Assembly: GCF_000189635.1 (NCBI RefSeq)
Contig: NW_002476500.1
Location: 124,001 to 188,000 of the forward strand
Origin: Tetrahymena thermophila SB210
Taxonomy: Eukaryota > Ciliophora > Oligohymenophorea > Hymenostomatida > Tetrahymenidae
Length of the DNA stretch: 64,000 bases
Direction of reading: 5' to 3'
The notes under the pieces are model-generated. The model saw only the letters and a program-made list of their open reading frames with translations. It did not search any database and had not been told where the DNA came from. The position numbers and the translations under genes were made by a program. This document shows, piece by piece, positions 1 to 10,854 of the stretch. How positions within the stretch are numbered: the first letter of the stretch is position 1; every line of letters starts with the position of its first letter.

Positions 1-2289
1 CGGAATAGTACAAGAGGAACAAGCATAATAACAAGGTATGCTATCATCATATTATAAACAAGAAGTACTGTTTAAACAATTAATGCAATACTGAGGGCAT
101 TTGCCAATGCACTAATTGTCATCTGTAGCATAATATCCTCTTTTTTTTAAATAAAAATAAAATTATTGATTTATTTGCTAATAAAATTATTTTATCATAA
201 ATTTAAGTTTAAAATTTTTAAATATTTAAGAAATGAATTTTTAATTCACTCTTTAAATATTCAAAATTAATTAATTAATATTTTGTAATTTTTTACTTAT
301 GAATTAAATTTAATAAATGAGAATATTCTCATTAATAGAGATGGGAATCGAAGGTATAAATATCATCAAAATGAATGGAAATTGAATAAAAAGTAGCTAT
401 TAGCTTATATTTTTTCTTAAATTTCTATTCATTTTTATGATATCGAAACTTTCGACACCTTAATTATTAAGTATAAAATTCAGTTTATAAAAAAATTAAA
501 ATTACTTGCTGCATAGCTTACAAATACCTTAAATGTTGTAATATCCTTCCAGACATTTATTGCAATACAAGTTATATGAGTATGGTTATTAGCAATTTAT
601 TAATTTGTATTATGTTGCACATTGGTTGAGTTCACTCACGAAATTTTAAGAAGGATCTTCACAATCACAAGCTTAGTTATTATTTAATTTCATTCCTATT
701 TAACATGTTTAACATATCTTATAATTTAGAGAACAATCTTGGCAACCTTAAGCTTGGCATGTTTAACAGTTTCCATTTTAAGTGTTAAGACCCTTAGTTT
801 GATCTGTACAAAAACACATCGAATTACTTACCAGGGTAAATTAAGTTGTATCACAACTATTGCATTCTTAATTTGAACCTCCAGAACAAGTCAAGCAAGA
901 TATGTGACAATCATAGTATTCTTTTTAGTTTTAGTCGTAGTACGTATTTGGAGGAGGATTTCCTGTAAAACATTATTAATGATAATAATATTAGCCGCTT
1001 GGACATTTTATACAATTTCCATCTTTATCACAAAAATTAGGACAGTCAGTAGGGCATTTACTGCATATGTATTAATCTATTTATTAAGAACAATAAGTGT
1101 TTTAAGGTTATTTTTCTTGGCAATTCTATTCAAACAAAAATGGGGTATTGGACTAGCAACTAGTACAAGAATCTTAATTACATGTCAAGCACTTCTAATT
1201 TGTGCAAGGTTAGCAAATTTATCTGGAGTCATTCGTTGTATCAATAACTTTTTATCCAACTGGGCAAGTATCTACGCATTGATCTTAGTAATTAACTTAT
1301 TATTGATTATTGTTTAGATAGCAGTTAAGCATTTAAAACTACAAAAAAAAACTCGTTATGCTTTTAATTTATGAGGTCCCCCAAGTGCTGTAGTTGAAGT
1401 AATTAGTTTTGTAATCAAAAGAAATTTTAGCTCTTATACCATCACAAATTTATGGATCTGAACAAAAATTAAATCCACTTATGCTATAGAGAGTGTTAAC
1501 ATAATTTTTAGTGCAGAATGAAATAGAAATACGACTGTTTGTTGTTGATCTAATTTTATCTAAATTAACTGATGAATAAATTGGATACTAATTTTAATTC
1601 ATATCAATTTGACCATATTAATAATCTGATTGAATGCTATAGTAGTTCTTATACTATTAATTATCACTGAAATAGATATAATTAAAGTTTATTTCTTTAA
1701 TTTAGCTTTATGATCTAGTTGAGAATCTGAAATTAAATCCTGTAAAATTGGCTGAACTTTATTCTAAATATAAACTGTAATCAGTTGATTTTGATGAAGT
1801 AAAACCTGTTATAAATCCATAAGCTCGCATTCCTTTAATAAAATTTGTAGGTTTTTCATCATAGAAATAATACTATTAATTTGAGTCAAAGACTGGATTT
1901 ACTATTTTAATTTGCTTTACATAAGCATTTTTGAGACATATTTCTGCTATTTAAAAAGAAATTTTATATTCGTTTGTTATGCTAAATGCTACTTGACTAG
2001 CTTATTATGTCATAGAAATGTTAAATTAAATGTTATTATTATTGTTGTTGATAAGTAAGTCTAAATAATAAGGGGTTATTAGATATTATTTTTAGTAAGG
2101 ACAGTTTTAGATCTGTTATGTAAGAATAAAGGAAGTATTTGAGCTGTCCAGATTTGCATTTTAGATAGTGACATTACTTTGCCATATTCCGGTATAAACA
2201 TAAGCAAATGTAATATATGGTTATAATAAAAATGTTATTAAGAGAGCAATTTTAGCTTCAAAAATATTTTGAGATTGTAGAGAAACCAT
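1..2289 (-). CDS. H-type lectin repeat / cysteine-rich membrane protein (3' end beyond window)
   Basis: Read with the ciliate code, exon 1 (2289..506, 594 codons) is open. An N-terminal hydrophobic stretch (residues about 15-30) looks like a signal peptide or anchor. Residues about 144-208 resemble an H-type lectin repeat (ending SANFTGFNF, then STRSQSQIKEINF); a second, weaker one lies at about 215-315. From residue about 320 the protein becomes cysteine-rich with furin/GF-receptor-like CxxC spacing (e.g. CDKDGNCIKCPSG, CLTCNQDSCTSC). A GTAATT donor follows at 505; the only phase-compatible acceptor I see is the TTAG ending at 112, giving a 394-nt intron. Exon 2 (111..1) is strongly hydrophobic (ALSIALIVQTVLLVYNMM), as in ciliate cysteine-rich proteins that end in a membrane domain. 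Likely a cell-surface adhesion or receptor-like protein. The lectin call rests on motif resemblance; the splice joining 506 to 111 is inferred. Confidence 0.72.
347..456. repeat. Imperfect inverted repeat inside the intron of the lectin gene
   Basis: Arms 347-382 and 421-456 are reverse complements with a few mismatches (both contain the core ATGAAT(G/A)(G/A)AAT and a TCGAA end), and the spacer itself is partly palindromic (aaaaagtagcta / tagcttatattttt). The transcript could fold into one long hairpin. It could be a small inverted-repeat element or an intron structure. Confidence 0.6.
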
Positions 2290-3711
2290 TTCGAAACACT
2301 CTAAATAAATAAATGTGATATTTATTTTGACAAGACAGATGTGCGAAAGATAATTTAAAAATTTTTAGAATTTATTTGTTTTATAATTTGATTTCACTGC
2401 CTCTTTCTCAATTTAGCACTTATTTTAATTTACTTTGATTGTGCAAAATTTGTAATTATTAAAATTTATTTGATGGTTTTTTAATTAAACATGATAGAGA
2501 TTAATCTATTGATTACTTAAAAACTATTCTAAAGTATCCTTGAAAATTTTTATAAACTCTTCAATACTTATAAGAGGTTTATTTCCATTTAAAATCCATT
2601 GAAACTAGCACTAAAATATGTAAATCACCGATATTTCAATGTAAAATTACTTGAGCAAAGAAAGGTATTGATTTAAGATATTACTTTTTCTTGTTAAATT
2701 GATGTAATTTTAGCCATCAACACATGTTAATTAACTTTCGATATTAATATAAATCAGTTAATGGTCAATACTATTTTATTAATTTAATTACATAAATAAC
2801 AAAGAGGATATCTTTCAATTAAATAAAGTAACCAATTAATTCTAACATTTAATTAATTTTATGGATATTATTGAAATAAACTAAATTACAACTTTTAATA
2901 GCATAAATTGACTATACTAAAAACAATAAAAGCTTTAAACTGATATTACATAAAGTAATTATCATTTGAGCATTTTAATTTAATGATAAAATGTTGTATT
3001 CGTGCAACTAAATGTAACTTAAAATGAAAATTATCTATTAATATCTTAACTGAATTACATGTAACTAATTTCATCTTTTGAGTAAATGATGAATGAAATA
3101 AGCATCATCCTCTTTTACTTAGTGAAAATAAATTTTTACCACATTTATATCAAACTTCAAAAATATTACTAAAATAAAATTATCCTAAAATCTTCTTTTG
3201 ATCTTATTTTCGTTTGCTATTTACTATTTTTATTAATCAACAAAATTTATTTTTCTTATCAGAAATGAAATTCAATAAAAATTAAAACCAAACTAATTTC
3301 ACGTTATTAATTTTTCTATCAATAATTTAATTAATTTAAAATTAAAAATAAGTCTACTTCAAAATAACAATTGTTATTTATTTTTCTAGTAGGTAATAAA
3401 TAAATATTTAGTAGAATAAATAATTATAGCAAGATGCCATTCAATAATTTCGTCATTTGGAGGTCACTTATTATGAAATAGATTTTTTAATTATTTATTT
3501 TTTATATTTTATAATGGAATTAAAATTAATAATTTAATTTATTATAATTTCAAAAATAAATAAATTATTTTTTTAAATTAAAAATTTTTAATTTAGCTAA
3601 ATATTTTTTAAGAAATAAAATGAATCATACTTTATATAAAAAATATGAATTAAATATTAAGGTATTTAGATAAATAAAACTATTATTTTTGCTAAGATTT
3701 TAACAAGATTT
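2290..3711. other. Intergenic, AT-rich, no gene recognised
   Basis: Upstream flank of the lectin gene and downstream flank of the small antigen gene. No sustained reading frame with codon-like composition on either strand. Near 3384-3415 there is a copy of a dispersed motif (tagtaggtaa...atttagtagaataa) also seen near 14081 and 53861. Confidence 0.6.
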
Positions 3712-4065
3712 TCAAAATAAAAATAAGAAAGCAACAACAATCATAGAAGAAGCTGCAGCAAGTAGTTTGGCAGATGTCTTAACACATAGAGTGTTATTGT
3801 AGTTGGCATAAGGAGTGTCGTATTGAAAGCAAGAAGTACAGGCATTAGTAGAAACAATAGCTCCATTACCAGTTAATTTTGAACAATCAGCTACAGAACA
3901 ATTTTCTAAAGTTACAGCCCAGTTGTTAGGTACAGTTCCAGATTTTCCACAATTTTCATCATTACATACTCCATTTTTTTAGCATTTGATCATTCTCATG
4001 CCTTAGTTTTAAGCAAAGCATATAGTTATAAAGCAAAATAAAACAAAAAGAGTAATTTATCTCAT
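3712..4065 (-). CDS. Small secreted cysteine-rich protein with GPI-anchor-type C-terminus (surface-antigen-like)
   Basis: Single exon, 117 aa, ATG at 4065, TGA at 3712-3714. Residues 1-19 form a signal peptide (MRQITLFVLFCFITICFA). The mature part has eight cysteines in a short, Gly/Thr/Asn-rich body (CQKNGVCNDENCGKSG, then NCSVADC, ACTSC, LC). The C-terminus is a small-residue stretch followed by a hydrophobic tail (KLLAAASSMIVVAFLFLF) with nothing after it, the classic GPI-attachment signal. This is the architecture of ciliate immobilization-antigen-type surface proteins, but much shorter than the known i-antigens; a relation to them is inference. Five glutamine or structural positions use TAA. 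No intron is needed. Confidence 0.85.
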
Positions 4066-6024
4066 TATTTTAATATATTTTTTCTTTATTTAATAAATTT
4101 TAAATTTTAAATAGTTTGCTAAATCCAATTTAAAGCTAATCAAATGTCTGTATTTATCGAATTCTTTTACAATTTAAAATTAATTATGTAAAAGAAATTT
4201 AATAAATTTGATTTATTATTTATAAATTAATTTAAATATAGTATTAAATTTATAATTAGATTTCATTATTCTTTACAAGACATTTTTAGTAGCTTATAAA
4301 TATATACCATCTTTGATTAATTATTAAATATTTTTATATGGTGTGCATTATATGCAAACTAATTTTATCAAAAATAAAAAGGGTGTTCATACGTTTCATC
4401 ATGTTGTTGGTGCTAATTATTGAGGACTATGGTATATTTGTTTTATTTTAGAAAAATAATACATAAAATCGTTCTATATATTCAATATATATAATTTAGA
4501 TAACAAATATAATAATTATTAATATATAGTATTTATCTACTTATAACTAGTCTTATAGAATCTTATAATAAACAATTTAATAAAATTTTTATCAAAAATT
4601 TTTCATCAGGTTAATGCATTATCTTATTAAATTTTGATATAAAAGAATTTAAGCTAGCAGAAATATAAATATATGTAACTAAGCAAAATATCTTAACATT
4701 TTTGTTAATAAATTTATATACACATACATACACGCATACCGTAGGTTTAAACACAATGTATTTATTTAAAAGCTATGTAACTAAATCTTATTAAAAACTG
4801 TTTAAGAAAATTTATTATTTAAAATATTTTATTTGAAGAAAGTTACTGAAAAATTAAATTTTATACAAAATAATACAAGTTTATAAATAAAACAAACACA
4901 TGACCTCTTAAGCAAATAAACATGCATTATCACTTTAGATTAAAAGAAACCAATTTAAAAGCTAAATATATATCTTATCAATTATTATAAAAAGCGAAGC
5001 AAGAAAATTTTTGATCCAAAATCTTATTTGAGAATAGTGTCTGTCGTCTTATTATCAAAATTTAATATCATACAAATAAATGAATGAATAAATAGATATC
5101 TTTACAAATTTATATTTACTTAAAACCTAAATAAGCACTGTAGATAATAATAATAAATTTTGGATTTATATAATATCTTGCTATTAATAACTAATAAAAT
5201 ATCATTTGACAAAATTGTGATCAAAAATATTTTTTGTAGTGTTTGTTTATCTTTGTATTTTTTAGTTTAGTAAACTAAATTTAAGTAAAATTGATGATAT
5301 AACAAAATATCTAAACAAATTTATACATAAATAGATACATTTCCTCATATTTATGAAGATCTTTATTACTTCAAGCTAATATTCTAAAAATTCATCTGAA
5401 ATTTAGATTTCTTCATTAAAAAACTCATAAAAGCTTCGATTTATTTTGAGATAATAAGGTATTATTAAAATATTTATTAAATTTTTTTAAAAATTTTTCT
5501 TTAAGGCTAAGCCATATTTAACTAAATATGAAATTCAAAAGAACTTTTAACAAAAAATATTATTTATACCTAATGATAGATTAGGATCAAGTCTGATAGA
5601 ACTGTAAAAGAACATAGAAAAAATTAATTTAGTTAAGGTTTTAATTAATATTACTAGTAACCACCTATTAAATAAAAATAGTAAAACCTAGTCATACCAA
5701 ATTTAATTTGTTTGAACAAAAAACATCGCAGTTAATCTTTTAATGTTCTAAAACAGAGTTTTTAATTAAATATTGATATTACATTAATTTCTTATATAAA
5801 AAAATTCTTGAGTGTCCAAAGACTGACTCACTTATCAATGAATTGATTAATAAAAATTAATAAAATAATAATTTCTAAAACATACTAGGAAATTTAATAT
5901 AATTTTTTATAAATTCTATATAAAAAATAGTTATGTATATATTTATATATCACAAGTTAATTTATTAATTTATTTAATAGCAGAAATTAATATGTTGCTT
6001 CCTCAGCTTTGAAAATTACTTATG
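4066..6024. other. Intergenic, AT-rich, no gene recognised
   Basis: About 2 kb with mononucleotide runs and short A/T microsatellites. All frames are broken by TGA or have no protein-like composition. Contains the 5' flank of the small antigen gene and the 3' flank of the gene ending at 6025. Confidence 0.6.
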
Positions 6025-7241
6025 TCATTGTTTTGATTTCGTGCTAGCTAGCATCAAAGGATTATTTTTTTCTGATATTGTTTAGAGGTCTTTGCATACA
6101 ACATCGAATTCTTAGTCTAATTTGTGCTGACTGAGCATGTAGAGTTTTACATTTTTTTTTTTATACTTTCAATAATAAATTAATAGTTAAATAAATAAAT
6201 AATTGATTGGTTGATTATTAGAATAGAAAAATTTACGATGTTTTTTTAGATTCTTAAAATGTTTGTGCGTAAATCAACTACTTGAGATATACCATTCTTC
6301 TTGTTTTCTTCTAACTATTTAGATTTGAGCTATCTTTACAATTTTATTTCATCTTCGTCATTTTATTTATTTAAATAAAGATGACTGAGGTTGAATTTAG
6401 TTTATTGCTATTTTTATGTTTGCTATGATGAGTTTTTGTTTTATAAATGAAATTAATCAGAAGAAATATTTCTTTTTTTAGTCATTTTGCTTTAATTAAT
6501 GCTTGAATTTTTATTAGAATTTGATTAATCTATTTTTAACTACTCTGCAATCAGAATGTTTTTCTTCGGGAGCGAGTCTATGGTTGAAGTTAATTTTTAA
6601 TCCTTATTATTGCTATAATTATCGAATTAGTTTAAGTCTATTTAATTTATTACGTTTTACAAATCTTTAAGTTTGATGATATTTTGTTTTTCTTCAAACT
6701 CATTTTCATTTTACAATTCTTAGATTTTTTGTTTTTCTTGTTCTTTTTATTGTTTTTCTAATTTTTTTTATTTTTCTTAATTGTAAATTTCGATAACCTC
6801 ATTAATTTGCTCTTCATTTAATTCAGTTTGTTTAAATTGTTACCATTTTTCTTTTTCTTTATGTAGATTGATTCTCTGCAATCTTTTTATCCTAGATTCA
6901 TCTATTTTATTAAGCTCTTTCAGCTTTTATTCAATAATATAATTTGCTTTTCCTCTAGGTGAAAGTTCTTCAAAAGCAGCGTCTTTGGTATTTAAAGCAT
7001 TTTATTCTTCGCTAAATTAATTCTTTCTCTTTACCAGAGAAAATGAAAGATCCTCCAACTCAATTGAATTATTTTTTGAAAAGCTCATTGCCTATAAATT
7101 AATTTTTTATGGAGAGTTTTCTTACGATTTCAAAATGTGTTTATATCTTTTCATTAAACTTGGATTAAGAGGGCTTTATGGTTGGCTTTTCTATTCTAGT
7201 TGATCAAAAATCTCCAAAGTATTCTTCTTCTTTAACTCCAT
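6025..7241 (-). CDS. Uncharacterised Lys/Glu/Gln-rich protein with coiled-coil segment
   Basis: Two exons (7241..6237 and 6165..6025), 381 aa; the 71-nt intron 6236..6166 has a GTAAAT donor and an AAAG acceptor and joins in phase 0. The start ATG GAG TTA AAG is the first in frame after an A-rich leader. Residues about 95-190 are charged and Gln-rich with heptad-like spacing (ELNKIDESRIKRLQRIN, then EKQKKLEKQQKEQEKQKIQEL), predicted coiled coil. The rest is Asn/Ser/Lys-rich and probably disordered. The last exon ends VVCKDLQTISEKNNPL... followed by TGA. No signal peptide, no membrane segment, no domain I recognise. Many glutamines are TAA/TAG. It lies 282 bp downstream of another uncharacterised minus-strand gene. 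Confidence 0.8.
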
Positions 7242-7523
7242 CTCATTTTGTTTTTATTTTTATTTTACTATTTTTAGTTAAAAATATTCTATTTTAGTTT
7301 AAATTCTTTTATAAATTCTTTATTTTTTAAAAATAAAATGAATAATTTAAATCGTTAAATCTTATTCAATTTTAATCTAATAAAAATAATTTTTTTAGAT
7401 CATGATAATTTTAATTTTATTTAAAGCTAAATTCAAAAAAAAGTGAATTTCTTTAATAAAATTATTAAATAAAAAACATTATCTGCTTTCAAATTAATTT
7501 TATCAGGAATTATCATTTGATTT

Positions 7524-9197
7524 TCACATAAAAATATCTGAATTTATTTAAGTTTTGAATAATTTACACAGTTGATTATGATATATTTTGTAGGTTCTAG
7601 ATGCTTTCTATTCATCAGCATATGCAATTTTAAAGCTTAAGTAATTATATATTTTGTCGTATTTGCCTTAAATTTTGTTGTCAAGATTAAAAACCTCATA
7701 TCTAGGGTCATGAGTGTCTGTTTTTACTTCTTCGATTCTTTCTTTTGGTATTAATTAATTTCATTTATTTTGTTTTATAAAAGCAGATAAATGAATTTAA
7801 TATGAAATAAATTACTTTTGTCTTATTCTGAAACTTCACGAAAAGAAAGACAGTCAGTGCTATTAATTCTGCTTGTGAATTCGCTTAAGATTTATTAAGA
7901 ATAATGCTAGATATCTTCCTCGTTATTTTTGCTATTACTTTCTTTGAGTATATTATCGAACTACTAATTATTTAAGCTCTTGTTTCTTAAATGAACATCA
8001 GATTTATCAAACACATTCTCTTTCTCTTCAAAAAATTTTTGGAATTAAATTCTCTCTCTTTCAGGAGAGTCTTGTGTAATAAATGTTAATTGTGTTATGT
8101 CATTTTTTTTATCACTTTTTTAGAAGTTTTTCAATCTCTAAAACATTTCTTTATTTATTTTTTAAATACAAACAATTAAATATTGTTTATTTCTAAGTCA
8201 AATGCTATAAATGAAATTTCTATTTTTTAATTATGCATTTTTCTTTATAAATTTCTATTCTAAATTAGTTTTTTTTAAAGGCCATTTCAGTAATTTTATT
8301 TTAATAAATAACTTTATTTAAGATAACAAATTTACTTAGATAAGGCAGTTAAGAATTCGATAAGCTTTGAGACACATTTTAAGTAACTCTTGATGAATTT
8401 AAACTTGTACTTGGCTTTCTGACATTAGAGTAATTATAATTAATATTAGTTGATTTAACATAATACTATTTCATCATTCTTTCAATTGTTTTTGGATCTG
8501 CAACATTAAGAGAATATAATTTCTTTGTTTTAAAGTCATTTTCTTGTTATCTGATTAAGTAGGCATTTGGATCAAGAGCTTTATTTTACTGCGAAAGAAT
8601 TTTTTCACCATATTTTATCATTAAATTTTTGCATTCAGGCATTTTAACTTTCTCTACTTTTTTAGTCAGACTGCTCAAATTAAATTTATCAAAGATCTTC
8701 ATGTTTAGATCATCACCAGACTTTTCAAAAACTTCATTAAGCTATAAAAAAATTAATTAAAATATTGAATATGATATGATTAGTAACTCACTAATTGTTT
8801 GCATTTTTCATTTGATTTTTCCCTTTCCTCTATGGAATCTTTCCTAACTTTGCCATATCTTTCCTAGATAAAATTAAATGCATATTAATCTGAACGTGTT
8901 TTCAATTTATTTTTTATAATTTAACTAATCAAATTTATTTAACAAACAAATAAATAGGCATACTCTCTCCAACTATTTAATCTCTTTTCCACTCTTGAAA
9001 CCAGGCGATATTATTTCCCTAAAATTGTTGAGCTTCATGGCAACAAACTTTTAAACATCTTTTTCATTTGGTTATCTAGAGTTATGAACTGAAGTCTAAC
9101 TTCTCTTTTAGTAAAAGCCGCAACCTCCAGAAGAATTATCTTCTGTTTTTACTCTTTATTATAATATTTCAGAAGAGTTATTATTCAGCTATTACAT
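7524..9197 (-). CDS. Uncharacterised 420-aa Ser/Lys-rich protein, five exons
   Basis: Exons 9197..8964, 8863..8792, 8741..8336, 8148..7816 and 7741..7524 join in phase across introns of 100, 50, 187 and 74 nt (donors GTATGC, GTGAGT, GTAAAT, GTAATT). The protein starts MQQLNNNSSEILQQRV and continues with a conserved-looking segment (EKDVQKFVAMKLNNFREIISPGF), a basic/acidic helix (ERYGKVRKDSIEEREK), and a middle region ending with VADPKTIERMMKQYYV; the C-terminal exon contains DPRYEVFNLDNKIQGKYDKIY. No signal peptide or TM. I recognise no family. Exons 3 and 4 could be read as two overlapping genes if the 187-nt intron is not spliced, but phase fits the single-gene model and the would-be intron has intron-like composition. 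Confidence 0.72.
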
Positions 9198-10854
9198 TAA
9201 AAAGAAAATATCTTCAATTAATAATATTAATATTTAGGCCAAATATCGAATTTACTTATCATTGAAATCAAACCTATATTAACCATATATAATCAATGCA
9301 ATCAGGTATTACTTATCAAATAAAATAAAACCAATGAATATCAATTCACACTGTTGAGATAATAACAATCAATATAAAAAAAGATTAGTACTCATTTATT
9401 AATTTATTAGATCATTAATTTTGTATTTACAAACTATTCAAATTTTAAAACTAATCAACCGATTTCCCTTATTATAATTTTTTTACTTTTAACAATATCT
9501 ATTTAAATCTGTAATTAAAATAATTTTATAATTTAATACTAAGCAGCAATAAATTTCAATTGTGTAAAAAATATAATTTGTATTTTTTATTCTATTATTG
9601 ATTAATTTATTTGTTTATTAGTTTTATTTATTTAGACCGTTTTTAAATGAGTTACTTTTTTGACAATTTATAATATGAGATCTGTAAATTTATTTGTTAA
9701 ATAATTTTGATAATAATTTAATTCAAATTCTCTTTTATCAATTTTTATGAATATTTAATTAATTGCTTCTTTATTTAACAAGAAAATATTTTTATATTAT
9801 TATATATTTCTCATTTAATGAAATATTTTCAAAATTTATTGCAAAGATATATATTTTTAAAGTTTATGAAATTTGCTAATTTAGATTGTTAAATGTGTTT
9901 TATTTACTAATTTATTAATCATTTTTAAAAGTAATTTTAGAAATTTTATATAAAATTAAAGGGTTTAAATAATTAATTAATAGTTTTCTATTAAAAAAAA
10001 TAATTTTAATGTGTTTATTTATTTAGTAAATTAATTAATTAATTTTGATTGATTATATATAAATTATGATGAAATGGAGAATCTGAAAATAGAAGGATGA
10101 TAATTACTGAATACACAGAAATGTAATTAATTGTATGTGCTTTAGTTATATTATTGATTCAATTCTTTATAGAGTTAAATATAAAGTGAGTTACTCACTT
10201 ACTTTTACTGAATATGTTCCAAGAAAATCCTTTTTTGATTATAAACTAAAGTTATGATATTTTCGAACAAAACTTTAACGCTATTTTGTTTGTTTATCAA
10301 TGCGGATTCAGTTTAAACAATAGCTTTTTGGAAAACAAGACTTTAGCTCTAATCTGTTTATCAATTAATATTCAGTTTAAACAATAATTTTTATAATTTT
10401 TAAATTTATGTAAGTGGTATTGCTGGCTGATATTTTTATTTGAGTCAATTAATTTTACTGCAAATGAAATAATTTTAATAACATCTATGAGACTTGAGAT
10501 TTTAATTAAATATTCAAATTTGAAAGAGTAAATAGTTTTTTTATAGTTTATTTTAAGATTGCTTTTTCTGATTTGCTAGTTGATTTAAATGATCTTCATG
10601 CATTTTAGGTTTCAAGATTTAATTTATTTGAATTATTTAAATGATTTTGAAATATTATCATGAAGCTTTTTGATGAATTATATATTTTTTCAAATAATTT
10701 TGGTTTGTAATGAATGAATGATAGTATGTATTTATGTTTGTTTGTTTTTATGTGTGGATCAGAAAAAACTTAATAATTTTATTAGTTTTGGGAAAGTATT
10801 ATTTTAGTAAAGATTAAAATATATTTATTATTTTTTTTTAAGTTAGAAAAAACT
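9198..10854. other. Intergenic, AT-rich, with a short diverged direct repeat
   Basis: No protein-like frame. At 10267-10327 and 10334-10393 two diverged copies of a roughly 60-bp segment sit almost head to tail (both contain ACTTTA(A/G)C(G/T)CTA, TTGTTTATCAAT and ATTCAGTTTAAACAATA). Otherwise A/T-rich low-complexity sequence. Confidence 0.6.

Noticed and set aside
904-1317. Plus-strand standard-code frame of 137 aa with many hydrophobic residues
   Set aside because: It is the exact antisense of the cysteine-rich exon of the lectin gene, whose CxxC pattern on the minus strand is far more convincing.
8117-9197. Separate gene ending at a TGA near 8117, overlapping the gene starting at 8146
   Set aside because: The read-through part is AT-rich and intron-like, and splicing 8335..8149 joins the exons in phase into one product.
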